DNA of 64,000 nt from Poa pratensis. Its lineage: Eukaryota > Streptophyta > Magnoliopsida > Poales > Poaceae. The stretch covers positions 127,547,944 to 127,611,943 of the forward strand of contig CAMZMU010000063.1 of assembly GCA_947311845.1 (NCBI GenBank), written 5' to 3'. Under the pieces are notes generated by a model. The model saw only the letters and a list, made by a program, of their open reading frames with translations. It was not told where the DNA came from and made no database searches. The position numbers and the translations under genes were made by a program. Each line of letters opens with the position of its first letter. Position 1 is the first letter of the stretch. Positions 10,763 through 21,679 of the stretch are shown in pieces.

Positions 10763-12375
10763 GATCTAGGAAACAACTAAGAAAAGTACACGGGGAGAGC
10801 TAGACGGGTTTACCCTGGAAGCCGCACAGCACAAAGTAGGACGATCCAGCGACGACGGCCAGCGATGTCGGCAACGCGAGTGTGTTCCTACGCCCGCCGC
10901 TAGACACGAATATACAAGGGTGATTTGAGCACCAATGGTAAATGCAGAGAAAAATAACAAAACGCACGGGAGAAAATAGATGCTGATTACTTGTGTCGGG
11001 GGCGATGACCCAGGAGGAAGAACGCAACGAGCAGCGGCTGTGAACTCGATTCAGATGACTGGAGGAGAGCTCGATCACCTTCCTTCGAGGAGCCACGAAA
11101 TATTAGATCTTGCCGTGTGCTAGAATGGGGTGGGGAACTTCTGCTTGCGATCGCAGCAGAGAGGAGATTGACTTGGTGAGTCTTGACTTTGGGTGAGTTA
11201 TTTTTATTTCTTTGGATACGTCTAATGGAGGGCTTAAAATTTCAATGAAATTTCCGTATTTTTGGTAAGTTCCGAAATATATTCCTCGTAAATTTTGGAG
11301 TAGATTGGTACCAAATTCAACTTTAACGAAATGTTGTTTAAATTTTATAAATATGGTCGAAATAATTCCAAAATAATTTCCAGAAAATACGAAATTTCCG
11401 TGAGTCTCAAATTTGACGTCAATCTAAAATTAAAAACCCTAGCGCATGCGACGTCCTCGTTTTTCGTGTTTTAATTTTGATCTCTCCAATAATACATTGT
11501 GTCACTTGTTATAAAACACTATTACCATTAAAAACTCTAATCAATTACGAATACGATGGTATAACATATAATTTATATTTCGTTGGTAAACCTGATGGTC
11601 AAACTCGGACTCGAAAAGTGCGTGTGCTTTGTATAGGTAGAGACTATAAATAAATCTCGCAAAAGATGTGAAAGCAACCATGGTAGCAATAGCACGACGC
11701 TCCAAGATCAGGTACGGAGTGGGGGAGGACACACGACCGCATCAAGAAAACACCCCGCCTCTAGCGGAGATGATCTTACCGTAGGTCACAGCACGAGATT
11801 CCCCCACCCTACACCCCCTCCAGCACACTGCACTGGTCAACCCCACGTTGCTACCCGCTAGCCCTCACGCCTCTCGGGCCCGCGTCGGTCCTGTGCTATT
11901 GCGTCCATCCGTCCTGTGCTATTGCGCCACCACGTGGCGACCACCTAGCGCTCGATGGCGCACCCTCCCACTAGTCCACCTCAGCATATAAATTATTACT
12001 TACATATAGAAAATAATCATAAATCAATTAACTTATGAGAAAATAAGTTAAAATCAAAGATAATTTCTCCGAACAATTACAACTATAATTACGTTTATAT
12101 ATCTTCTAGCCTTTAGTGTTGTTAAAGTTCAAAATGAATATAAAAATCTTGTCTACTTTCTAAGGACAATATACATCAAATAAGACATAGATTTACCCAC
12201 CAGTGGAGACTTTTCATACAAGTATGTCAGCCCCAACAGACTATTTTATCAAGCTCGACCCATGTATACATTCAGAAAAACACATTTCGTTGCATTCTTT
12301 GTCTATACAACCTCCCGCTTTCCTAAAAGATTTGGATATTCGGTCAACACGAACGCACATGAGGAAGAATATTAA
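10763..12375. other. Intergenic, no gene recognised
   Basis: Between 10763 and 11100 is the likely upstream region of the F-box pseudogene. At 11200-11420 there are repeated AAATTTCCG-like words that hint at an old MITE, but I could not find matching termini. The rest is AT-rich with a GC-rich patch at 11750-11960. No credible frames. Confidence 0.45.
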
Positions 12376-12516
12376 GCGAGGAGGATAGCCCAAACGATGG
12401 CATTAAGACCCTTGAGAAATGCTATAAGTAAGCAATCACAATGAAGGCAAAGAAGAGTTTCCCACTGAGCGTTCCAAATAACTGGCAACCACTGTTGATG
12501 GTGTAGGAGATACCAG
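12376..12516 (-). pseudogene. Fragment of a cellulose synthase C-terminal exon
   Basis: On the minus strand, 12516-12376 reads GISYTINSGCQLFGTLSGK then LFFAFIVIAYL. This parallels the final exon of the intact CesA at 25211-30298 ([38 protein letters not shown]). At nucleotide level GCGAGGAGGATAGCCCA and ACCACTGTTGATGG are shared with 25298 and 25444. About 25 bases of the CesA sequence are missing in the middle. It is only about 140 bases, has no introns or other exons, and is certainly not functional. It could come from this CesA or from another family member. Confidence 0.75.
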
Positions 12517-12586
12517 GTCAAGAGGGATGGGAATTGTCATGCCCTTGAACAGGCAGGGGCACGGCTTTGCCACACCCACCTGCTTA

Positions 12587-13413
12587 AGTTGGATGGTGGC
12601 GACGGCCTTGGCGCTGCAGCGCGGCGGCGGGGCTAGTCGGGCCTGATCTGGGCCGGATCTGCGTGATCTGGCTGATCGGGGCCTGACAGGCCCTGCTGCT
12701 GCGTCCGGTCTGCGACCGCCATTGGTGGTGGAGGACGGATCTCCTCCTATTGGCTGTCCTACTGCCCACGCGGGTCTGTTAGTTGCTATCATACCTTGCC
12801 TGATTCGTTGGCCTCGTTTTTGTGTCAATCCCGGGGCTTGAGGTCGTGGACGCCGGGGCGGCGGCCCTGGAAGGTGGACCTCACGGGCGTCTCTGCGGCG
12901 AGCGACGTGACGGTGGTGATGGCCTTCTCTTTGACCGTGTGGACGGCGAGGAGGGGCGGCGGGGATCCTGGTGTTGGTAGCGCTTCGGCATTGGCAGCTC
13001 CCAGATCGTGGTTTGGAGGCTAGGCTCGGGGACAGTGGGTGCTGACGTACCGACCGTGATGCGAAGGTTTTTCCGAGCGAAAGCTCCGCGCTTTGGCGCC
13101 GATGACGGCGGTACCTGTGGGTATCGTTACCCTCTTGGGGGCGTTGTTGTGGGGTACCTTCTCTACGTCGGGTCTCCGGGTGAAAACCCCTGACTATCAT
13201 GGTCTCGACGACGGCGACGCGTTTCGTCGTTACCCTCTTGGGGGCGTCGTTGTGGAGTGTCGTGTCCTTCGGTGTCTTCGGTGGCAAGTTTAGCTCTCTT
13301 TGTGTTTTTCTCTTTCTATCTTTGATCTTCTTTGTAAGAGGGTCCCCTCATCACTTTGTATCGGTTCGGCCGTTGTGGCTTTATTTATAAAGCGGGGCTA
13401 CGGCCTATTTCGT
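12587..13413 (+). mobile_element. 5'-truncated LINE with 16-bp target duplication
   Basis: An 827-bp insert flanked by perfect direct repeats CACACCCACCTGCTTA at 12571-12586 and 13414-13429. Its right end, TGGCTTTATTTATAAAGCGGGG followed by GGCCTATTTCG, is the type of 3' end common to Triticeae LINEs. Only the 3' part is present; no reverse transcriptase is seen. A 283-codon minus-strand frame across this GC-rich insert is judged a shadow. Confidence 0.75.
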
Positions 13414-13429
13414 CACACCCACCTGCTTA

Positions 13430-13656
13430 CTTGGTAGGTAGTCATGGTTGCATCGGACAAGCAAAACTAAAGAAAGAAACAAAAAATAAATACTGCAAAA
13501 CAATAAAAATTATGCAGGGGTGAGTACTGAACACAGCCGTACAACTCTTATGGAGAGATGAAATCCAAGGTTTTGTAACAGGTTTGGCTCACTCTGGAAA
13601 ACCAAATCAGAGTACAAATGATAGCACTTAAATATTCTGAATAACCAATTGTAATC
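13430..13656. other. Intergenic, nothing recognised
   Basis: AT-rich. It continues the sequence interrupted by the LINE. Confidence 0.4.
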
Positions 13657-13658
13657 TA

Positions 13659-13814
13659 CTCCCTCCGTATCAAAATATAAGATGTTTTAGGTATTTCAAT
13701 ATGGACCACATACGGATTGAAATGATGAATCCACACACTAATACGTGTCTACGTACATCCATATCAGAAAAATGCTCAATATCTAAAACATCTTATATTT
13801 TGATACAGAGGAAG
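13659..13814. mobile_element. Stowaway (Tc1/mariner) MITE
   Basis: 156 bp with termini CTCCCTCCGTATCAAAATATAAG and the matching inverse ending in ...ATACAGAGGAAG, flanked by TA (13657-13658, 13815-13816). The two halves are complementary and would fold into one long hairpin. This is the classic cereal Stowaway structure. Confidence 0.93.
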
Positions 13815-13816
13815 TA

Positions 13817-14363
13817 GAAAATATGGACTCCTCTACAATTTCGTATATAAAGTTAGAGACGATACCACCATTGCTTAAGAAAAGGACATTTGATTTAATA
13901 TTTCAAATTGCATCTGATATAACTCAATCTTGAAGAAGCACTTTGCACTACCTGGCATACTGGCCTCCTGTTAACCAATTGAGTTATTACCACCTACTGC
14001 TAATTAGAAAATGAAATCTAAATGAAAAGGACACATACATTTTAGTGAATGGCCTGCATCAGTGTATCTAGATGTGCCGATACCGAACAAATACATACAA
14101 CTAATATAGTAGAAAGGGTTCATGAATTTGGCTTGTTTGCAGAGGTGTACAATAAATAGGAAGGAATACATTGAGTTATCAAATTAGAGGTGAATTTTAT
14201 TATTTCTTCTGAGAGGGGAATGATCATTCCTATTAATAGTCTATGGAACTAATTGTAAGATCCGTTGCTAAGCTATTGTGAGTGCTGCGGATTGAAGTGC
14301 TAGACAAATAAAGCAATAAAAGATTGGACATACAAGATACAACATTACCCAACAACCATTTTA
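13817..14363. other. Intergenic, nothing recognised
   Basis: AT-rich, no credible frame or repeat. Confidence 0.4.
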
Positions 14364-14371
14364 ACGTCAGA

Positions 14372-14885
14372 TGGGTGGAATTAAAACTCAAAACTCGTGA
14401 GCTAAACGAGTAACTCGTGAATCGACTTGGCTCGGCTCGAACTCGTTGTCTAACGAGTCGAGCCAAGTTTCATTTCTGAACTCGTTTGTTGCTACTCGCG
14501 AGTAGCTCGATAACTCGTTTAACACATTCTAAGTGTTAAAACATGCGCTCATACGGAAAAACAAGTAATTTTTCTACTAATTCTAAACTACAACAATGAT
14601 GATCTTTCTACAATTTTACATCTCTAGTCAAAGGTTAGATCAATGTTGAAATATAGAATCTTTACACCATTATCAGTGCAAAAAATATTAACAGTTTGGC
14701 ACTAATATATAAAAAATTCCATATTTTTTATTTGAGCGAGTTAAACGAGCTACTCGCGAGTTTACGAGCCAAGTTTCATTTCTAAACTCGTTTATTAAAC
14801 GAGTCGAGTCAAGCTCGGCTCGTCAGTTGAGCGAGTTCAAGCGAGTCGAGCCGAGCTCGCTCGGCTCGGCTCGAATTCCAGGCCT
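14372..14885. mobile_element. hAT-like non-autonomous element (CTCGAG-rich)
   Basis: 514 bp flanked by an 8-bp duplication ACGTCAGA (14364-14371 and 14886-14893), the size made by hAT transposases. The ends are loosely inverted (TGGGTGGAATT on the left, AATTCCAGGCCT on the right). Both halves are rich in ACTCG/CGAGT words, including TCGAGCCAAGTTTCATTTCT in both, so the element is partly self-complementary. It has no coding capacity. Confidence 0.75.
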
Positions 14886-14893
14886 ACGTCAGA

Positions 14894-15752
14894 ATAGCGC
14901 ATGTGAACAGAACTCACCTTGTTGGGAAAATATGGCAAAGCTTGTCTTATTCAAGTGCACTGATGATCAATCCATGTCTGAAGATGCAGAACTGAACCTT
15001 GAATATGAATATTTACAATTCTGCTACACAGAAAAGCGCTTTGCATGAGCATGTCCCGAGGAATACTAGATGACCAAGATGTCTCTGAATTCTGATTGAT
15101 GCTTAATCAAAAAGGTAACAGGCCAGATCAAAGCACAATTTGAATTAGAACAACACACACCGGTGCCAGATAAAATTTTCACTATTTTTACTGGTATTAG
15201 AATAGCACAAAGCAGGCCTGCTGAATAAACCACTAGACTTAAGGCGAGAAAAAGAATAATCCCAAACAAACCATGTCTCGTTATCGATCTGTAATCTGAG
15301 TTATTCTGAGAGATGCAAGACAAATCTGTTGGTAGTTAATACCTCATATGGAGCACCACATGTACTTCTAATATTACACAAAAATGAACCATACCAAATA
15401 CTAACTACAGATTATGGATCACGTAATGGAAACGAAACTGTTCTATCACCAGGGTAACAAAAAAAACCTTGACGGAATAACTAAGATGCAAAGGAGAAAA
15501 AACAAAGCGAGCCATGGATTGCGAAGTCACTGGGAGATTAGATCATATCATCTCCTTGGGGCAACACTCAGTGAAATTTCGTGGAGTCCAGGAACATGAG
15601 CTAACTCACTCTGATACATACCATGTATTATCTACCATGTCTTGTGTTGAGAAATATCAAAACAATGGATCAAATCAGATCATAGAATTCTAATACGAGC
15701 AGAAAGGCATGGTAAGGCAAAACGAAGCACATGTTACACAGTGAGGACAGTT
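14894..15752. other. Intergenic and 3' flank of the oxidoreductase gene
   Basis: No gene seen. The last ~130 bases before 15753 are probably the 3' UTR of the minus-strand gene that follows. Confidence 0.45.
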
Positions 15753-16631
15753 TCAGAAGTTCATCAAGATTTTCTCTTCTGAGACACCATCTGCTCCAAG
15801 GGCCAAGGTGAGCTCCTCGACCATTTGTTTCTGCCCACATAGAACTGCCCCAGTAGAAGCAGGATTTGCAATGTTCTTTGCTTCCAAGAAGGCCTTCTGA
15901 ACATATCCCCGCTCACCTTTCCAGCTATCATCAGGCTGCGACAAGACCGGCACGATCTTGAGCCCAGTTGACTCCCACTTTGCGAATCTATCCTGATACG
16001 CCATCGTCTGGAGATTCCTGGCACCGTAGTAGAGCCTCACATCGGCTCTCTGATCGGCGGCGAAGCCGAACTCGATGAGCGAGCGGATCGGGCTTATCCC
16101 GGTCCCGGTGGCGAAGAGGAGGAGGGTCTGCGCTGCGTCGGTTGGGGTGACCCTGTCGATCGGGAACCCCTTCCCCATGACGGCGCCGAGCTCCACCACG
16201 TCCCCGTCGCGGAGGCCGCAGAGCTTCTCCGCCGTGGCGCCGGGCACGGTCTTGATGAGGAACTCGAACCCGCCGCCTGCACCTGGTGGGGAAGCGATGG
16301 CCATGAAGGCCGGCTTGAGGCCGTCCTCGCCGGGGACGCGGATCGTGAGGTACTGCCCCGGCGCGGTGTAGGAGGAGGCGAAGTCGGCGGCGTCGGAGAG
16401 GTCGACGCGCAGGTGGAAGAGCGATCCGTCGGCGCTGGCCGGGCCGACGGAGGAGACGGGGGCAGCGTTCCAGACGGCCGCGTCCTGCTGGACCGCGGCG
16501 ACGGTGGCTAGGGAGGGCAGGCGGCGCCGGAGGAAGGGGAGGGCGCGCAGCATTTTGGGATGGGCGAAGGCATGACGGGGGGAGGGGCGGAGGTTGAGGG
16601 GAGTGCTGGAGATGGTGGCGGCCGTGGCCAT
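15753..16631 (-). CDS. Chloroplast-type FAD/NAD-binding oxidoreductase (fruit protein PKIWI502-like)
   Basis: A complete single-exon frame of 292 codons. Residues 1-50 are rich in Ala, Ser, Pro and Arg with few acids, as in a plastid transit peptide. Residues ~60-165 form a ferredoxin-NADP-reductase type FAD-binding barrel (APGQYLTIRVPGEDG, AVMGKGFPIDR). Residues ~168-292 form the NAD(P)-binding half, with the nucleotide motif LFATGTGISPIRSLIEFG, then LYYGARN and VLCGQKQMVEEL near the end. The layout and length fit the plant family annotated after the kiwifruit protein PKIWI502, thought to be a plastid redox enzyme of undefined substrate. The start at 16631 is chosen because it gives the transit peptide. 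The codon third positions are strongly G/C in the first half, as in many grass genes. A Helitron terminus lies only 138 bp upstream, so its promoter may be partly Helitron sequence. Confidence 0.9.
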   Translation of the reverse strand: MATAATISSTPLNLRPSPRHAFAHPKMLRALPFLRRRLPSLATVAAVQQDAAVWNAAPVSSVGPASADGSLFHLRVDLSDAADFASSYTAPGQYLTIRVPGEDGLKPAFMAIASPPGAGGGFEFLIKTVPGATAEKLCGLRDGDVVELGAVMGKGFPIDRVTPTDAAQTLLLFATGTGISPIRSLIEFGFAADQRADVRLYYGARNLQTMAYQDRFAKWESTGLKIVPVLSQPDDSWKGERGYVQKAFLEAKNIANPASTGAVLCGQKQMVEELTLALGADGVSEEKILMNF

Positions 16632-16768
16632 GGCGGAGGGTTGGAAGGCGCCGAGAAAGCCGGCGGAGATAAACTGGCGATGTGGCGATGAGAATAGCGG
16701 GCCGTGGATTGGCCTTGTATTGATGCGCTCTCGTCTCTACAGTTTGTCAAAAGTTCATAAATAAAGAA
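16632..16768 (-). promoter_or_regulatory. Short 5' flank of the oxidoreductase gene before the Helitron
   Basis: Only 137 bases separate the start codon from the Helitron end. No clear TATA box was found in them. It likely holds the 5' UTR, with core promoter either here or inside the Helitron. Confidence 0.4.
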
Positions 16769-19133
16769 CTAGCTAAGTGCCCGTGCGTTGCAACGGATAA
16801 AAAACATATATACATGCCTATGGCTCTGAAAAAACATACTTTGTACCACACAAACATGTGAGATTTAATCCTTATTTTGACTGAAGACAATTAGAAATAT
16901 ATCAAATATGTTGGATTTCAATCCAGTATTATTCCAAACAATCCTCTCCAAAGAAAAAGAGTATGACCTATTTTTAGTCTTCTCTACTTGCATCATGGAT
17001 ATGCAAGTCAACACACAGAAGAGTTTACAGCACAATCACTCAACACTGAGTAAGTTATGCGCTTCCAACCATTTCCATAATTGAAGGATTTTTTAAAAAA
17101 ATTAATCATGTGCTGAAACATGTATAGAGACTTGGGCCATCAGAGAACACACTTTTACTGAAACATCTTGCAACTATGATCTTGCAATATGAACCATTAT
17201 AACTGCATAGGAGATAACTTATATATTCTGATCAGAGTTTAAGCTAAAAAAAAAGTCTGATCAGAGTTGTGTGACAACAAGTATCTTGATGGCCAGCATG
17301 GTCTATTTGCGGCTGTAGGAGGCTAGCTAGCAGGGTCGTTGATCTTTTTCCACACGCATGTAAGGCAGTGGCGGCAGCTGCAATGGTCCTTGCTGTTCAC
17401 TCCCCGGGACACCATTAGTGTACATACATTGCTTCATATTAGTTACCAGAAAAGCAGTGCATTGCCCTATGATAGAATTTGTATAAGGTGTTAATTTGGT
17501 AACAATGCGTACCCTGCTATCTGCCATGATCAGAAGAATATACCGTGTGTTTGGACTTAGCCTTGCCACCGAAAACCTGGTCCAACCATCCTAGGCAAAG
17601 ACTATGAGCTCCACTTGCGGGCGAAGATCTCACCACGAGACTCCAGCTCACGTATAAGTGATTCTCCAAATGAAAAAGCTAAGTAACAGAGGTACTCTTA
17701 TCCAAGCAAGCAGAAGGCCGATATGATCAGACATAGAAGACTCTGCAAGGCTGCACAAAAGAAATTCAGTTACGTCAAGTCGGTAGATGTGAAACAATGA
17801 AGCTGTTTGTTGGCACGGATAACCATAGAAAAGAGGTGTTTTCCATAAATTACTTTACGTGTGAATTTTAGCAACTGATTTTACTCTTCTTTTTGTGCAC
17901 TGGCTCAGACTGTTCGAGATAACCTTATAATGCTACTATGCAGATGTTGGTAATTATTCTTAGTCTGAAGAATCTAACAGAACAAATTCAACTTAAGAAA
18001 TTCAAAACTATCCAGTGCAATCAAAGCCCGATGATGGAAATGCTATTCTTTTTCAATACCCGTTGAAACTGAAATAGAATACTCCAACTTCAAGACAGTT
18101 GCTACTATTACCTAAAGTTTACTGAAGAAGGAAGTGTTGACCTTGGAGTTCAGCAGGTTCAGCGCGAGACCAGACTCGATGATCTTGGGGTTTTGTACCT
18201 TGACTGACCGAAAAATCCAGTGGATGTATCTGGACGCCCACGCCTTTCCGTTCTTGATACCGCTTGCCGCTGCTCACAATAGCGATGGGTAGAGTGAGTT
18301 GTAGCCAAGGTTTTGGATACCGGTTCAAAAAAAATTCCGGGAGGGGCCGATATTTCCGATAACCGGGGTTACCGGAAAATACCGGCCGGTTACCGGCCCA
18401 AAACTCTTCGAATTTTTTTACGATTTAAACTTAGAACGTCGATTTTTTTTTGAAATTCAAATTTCCGAGCATGAATTCGGTTCAAATTTGACTAATCCGG
18501 AATTTTTCATCCGATATACACAAATTCCGCGGGGGGGGGGGGGGGGGGGCTGATAAATCCGGTTACCGGCCGGTAACCGCGAAATATCGGCCGGTAACCG
18601 AAACCTTGGTTGTAGTTGCAGATTGAGACAGGTGAACAACAGTAGCCTGAATAACAAAAACATATCACATGTGCCCTTGATCTGAAGGAGAAAAACCAGA
18701 GAACGTGCATAGATGCACTGCCCCAAAATCGTGTTGCGCTAGTGGCCGGCGTCGATGGGTGGCGAGGGTGCCGAGGTAGAGGAACTCGTTGCTGGGGTTG
18801 GAGGAGGTGGGCATCGGCTGCGGCTTGACCTGCATTCCTCCTCGTCATGTTGCATTTGTCGTCCTCCTCCTCACAGCGAACGGACGCTACGGAGGAGAAG
18901 ATGAAGGAGATCCTCGCGGCGGCGGCATTTTCTTAGCGCCAGTTATTAGAACAGAGCCGGCGGAAGGGGATCGCACGAAGGGATGTAGGGGAACGTGGGA
19001 CGTGGGAGGGAGGGATCGGTTAACGCTGGTTTTTTTCTTTGGTTTTTTGTACGAGATCGTTCGGAACGGTGGGAAGGAGGGCGACGTACCACGGAACACG
19101 GACATCACCGAGTCTGCTTTAATATAGTAGAGA
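16769..19133 (-). mobile_element. Non-autonomous Helitron 1
   Basis: In minus sense it starts TCTCTACTATATTAAAG at 19133. It ends CTAG at 16769, preceded by an imperfect GC hairpin (CCGTTGCAACGCACGG) about eight bases upstream. It sits between A and T (A at 16768, T at 19134) without target duplication, as Helitrons do. No Rep/helicase frame is present, so it depends on another element. It contains a nested MITE (18305-18608), a G19 tract, and a GC-rich part at 18720-19080 that may be captured DNA but that I cannot identify. Confidence 0.82.
18305..18608. mobile_element. hAT-like MITE nested in Helitron 1
   Basis: Terminal inverted repeats CCAAGGTTT and AAACCTTG are flanked by GTTGTAG direct repeats (18298-18304 and 18609-18615); the 8-bp version has one mismatch. 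The inside is built from CCGGTTACCGGCCGGTAACC-like self-complementary words and a run of about 18 G at 18532-18550. Confidence 0.65.
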
Positions 19134-20263
19134 TATATGCAACCGTACTCGCCATCCGTATGAAAAAGCATAGAAATATTATCTAGCGTCAGCGTCACAA
19201 ACTACACCTCAAATAAAGTGACCCTTAATTCTTTTACCCAACGTACCGTTATTCGCAACAACTGAACTGAATCAGCGCCAACAGCAGCATCAGATAATGA
19301 TGTTGATAATAATAATGATAATTTTTTGGTATGCAAAAAGATCATGACAGATCACAATTAAGTTCCAGAACAATGATCACTTCGCTGTGCTAAACAAAAA
19401 CTAAATTACAAAGAATGTGATCCCGGAATTCACCTCGTGACCTTAAGCAGCTAGGTTCTCTTCCACTGACGGTGCCTCTAGTTCGAAAGTACTGCTCTCA
19501 TGTGTCTGCTCCGGTTCAGCTACATACTCCCACAAACCGCAGCAGCTGTGTAGTACTCTGATGCCATGGTCCTGTCCAACTTAGTCCTCACCGCAGCATC
19601 CACAATCAAAAGCCACAGACTTCCAATAACTTCCGCAGCATAAAACCTGCTCAGAATCAATAATAGATCACAATGTAAGTGCATTCACTTGCAACTAAGT
19701 ATAAGATAATCTATTGAATAGCAAAAATCTGGCATTGACGGGTAAAATGTTAAAGCAAAATCTTAATGGAGTACTATTAACCATGCTGCCTATTTTCAGC
19801 CTACGAAATGCATTCACCAATTAAAGGTACACCCCGCTGAGTATATTTGGACAAACATTACACAAAACATAATCCATAGCACTAAAAATCCAAGTGTCTC
19901 GTCTAAAAAAAATCCAAGTTAAGCTGCATCTGCTTTCCATACTGTATTGGGTCACTATACCTTAAGTCCATTGAGTTGTGTTTTCTTTTTCTGAATCATG
20001 CTAAGGAGTAAGGCTTCAAGCTTTGGTCTTTGGCATTGAGACTTTGCTTCCAAGAATGTCGCATGCTGGGTGCAGAGTGCGCAATCTCTTTCTGTTTGTG
20101 TTACCTGCAAAGAGTTCCCAGAAGATTGTAGTGCTTGTGAACCTTAATGGAAACAAAATAATAGTGCATATCTACTGGCATATGACACACAGGCTACCAG
20201 AGACCAGACAAGAATGATGCAGCGAATCACGTTCTGCAAATCGAGTAAATACTTTGAATGAAA
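19134..20263. other. Intergenic, possible terminal exon
   Basis: Mostly AT-rich. On the minus strand near 19545-19450 an open stretch ends SSTFELEAPSVEENLAA followed by a stop, with an exon-like composition. It could be the last exon of the gene whose remnant lies at 20590-21188, but I cannot assign it. A short frame around 20100-20000 on the minus strand (CALCTQHATFLEAK) may be another exon piece. Confidence 0.3.
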
Positions 20264-20557
20264 ATGGGCTTGTTTGATTCATAGGATAGGAAAAGTGTAG
20301 GAATAGGAAACCTAAAGGATTGGAGTGGCATGTCTAATTGAATCCTATGGGAATAGAAATTGTGTTTGATTGTGTGAAGGAATTTTTCCAAGAGGTTGGA
20401 CCTCATGTTTTTTTCCTATAGGATTTACACTACAAGATTCCTATGGGAATAATTTCTATAGGATTGGATCCTATGAATCAAACAACTTGAATAGAAAAAT
20501 TTCCTATAGGAATGAATCCTCCAAAAATCCTACCATATTCCTTTGAATCAAACGGTC
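20264..20557. mobile_element. Tourist-like MITE
   Basis: Termini GGGCTTGTTTGATTCATAGGA and the inverse of GGACCGTTTGATTCAAAGGA, with many GGATTCCTATAGG-type inverted words inside. The ends match less well than at 7551 and 24634, and I see no clear 3-bp duplication, so limits are approximate. Confidence 0.6.
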
Positions 20558-20589
20558 CAAATGTGTATAGGATATGGTGTTTACTACTA

Positions 20590-21188
20590 ACCGGAGGATA
20601 AATGTGCTCGGCTTGCCCAACTCATCGATCCTACTGATAGCTTGTGCAGCTGACGGATTTAGTAATTGCTCTAACAGAATTACATGTTGTGCTTCCAGTA
20701 GATTCAGTCTGTTCGCACAATTATGAATAAGCATTAGCAATACTTGAACAGGCTGCATTTTGGAAACTGTCTTCTTCACTTTCTCTCCGTTTATACTGGA
20801 TGCCTGGCTTTTTGAGTGAGAGAGCGCCCCTTGTGATTTGCTGGAGGAAAATGGACTTTCATTAAGCGACTGCATTGTCCATAGGATCAACTTATACTGA
20901 AGACTTTGCTAAAATAGCGACTATCAGGACTGGAAGCAGAAAAGGAATAACTTCAAGAAATCTAATTCCATAACATTATTTTGCTTAGCAGAGTGAGATA
21001 GATAATTAAGCATGTATGCGTTGGGCGACAAGTATCTCACCTTCCTCCTTTGATCCGAGCAATAAGAGATAGACATTATTAGCAGCAAGGGAGCACTGTA
21101 ATACATCAAGAACATCATTCCAACTTGAAAAAACAAGTACTTTGGCTGCTCCGTCAGTTGAAGTGATCCTCAAAATCCGTTGTATCAT
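20590..21188 (-). pseudogene. Remnant of an SHPRH-type SNF2/RING helicase gene
   Basis: Two exon-like blocks are present. Block 1 (21188-~21040) reads KVLVFSSWNDVLDVLQCSLAANN. Block 2 (~20890-20600) reads VQVLLMLIHNCANRLNLLEA, then QHVILLEQLLNP and AQAISRI. These match the last helicase segment of plant SHPRH E3 ligases, a nuclear SNF2 family ATPase with a RING domain. Conserved glycine and arginine positions of helicase motifs V and VI are altered: an expected HGANGLNL-type motif reads NCANRLNL, and RIDELGK stands where RIHRIGQ is normal. The N-terminal ATPase half and the RING are absent from the window. It is bounded by a MITE on one side and by GC-rich DNA plus a Mutator-like element on the other. 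Most likely a decayed or truncated copy. Confidence 0.72.
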
Positions 21189-21670
21189 GCCCCTGACACA
21201 TAAAACCCAATCAGTCCATCACGATGGCATAGCTCGGATGAAGTCGAGGGCTGGGAGGTGGACAGGAGGTCGCCGATGGCGACGCTGGTTGGGCATGCGC
21301 GTGCAGGTCGGCGCGAACGCGGGCAGGCGGGGCAGCGTCGCTCAGAAGCTAGGAGGGCGGCTCAGACGCTTGGCAGATCTGGGTGTGCAGAAACGGGCAA
21401 GGCTGCGGCGCAGAACGCCGAGGGCTGGAGTCAGACGGGCGAATCGTGTTGATGCGGAACGGCGGAGTCAGAGCGAGCGGAAACAGCGGCGTCATTGCAA
21501 GGAGTGGGGCTTCGTGGGTGTGGTGGTTTGCGGTTTTGTGCCCGTGATTTTCTCCAGTGTAATATGGAAGGCGGCGGTACTGCACGGGCGAGGGGTGGAG
21601 GGAGTTGGACGAAAGGGGACAGCCGGTGCCGGTCGGCCGGAGCACAACACGGACGGCACGCACTACACAT
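21189..21670. other. GC-rich flank, no gene recognised
   Basis: Frames on both strands overlap each other and are biased toward Arg and Ala, typical of shadow frames in GC-rich DNA. No domain seen. Confidence 0.4.
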
Positions 21671-21679
21671 CCGGTCGAG

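Noticed and set aside
12436..13287. 283-codon minus-strand frame
   Set aside because: It runs across the CesA fragment, the LINE target duplication and the LINE itself. It is Arg/Pro-rich and matches no family; a GC-rich shadow.
18507..19198. Frames of 100-113 codons in Helitron 1
   Set aside because: They cross the poly-G tract and the border of the nested MITE; no family match.
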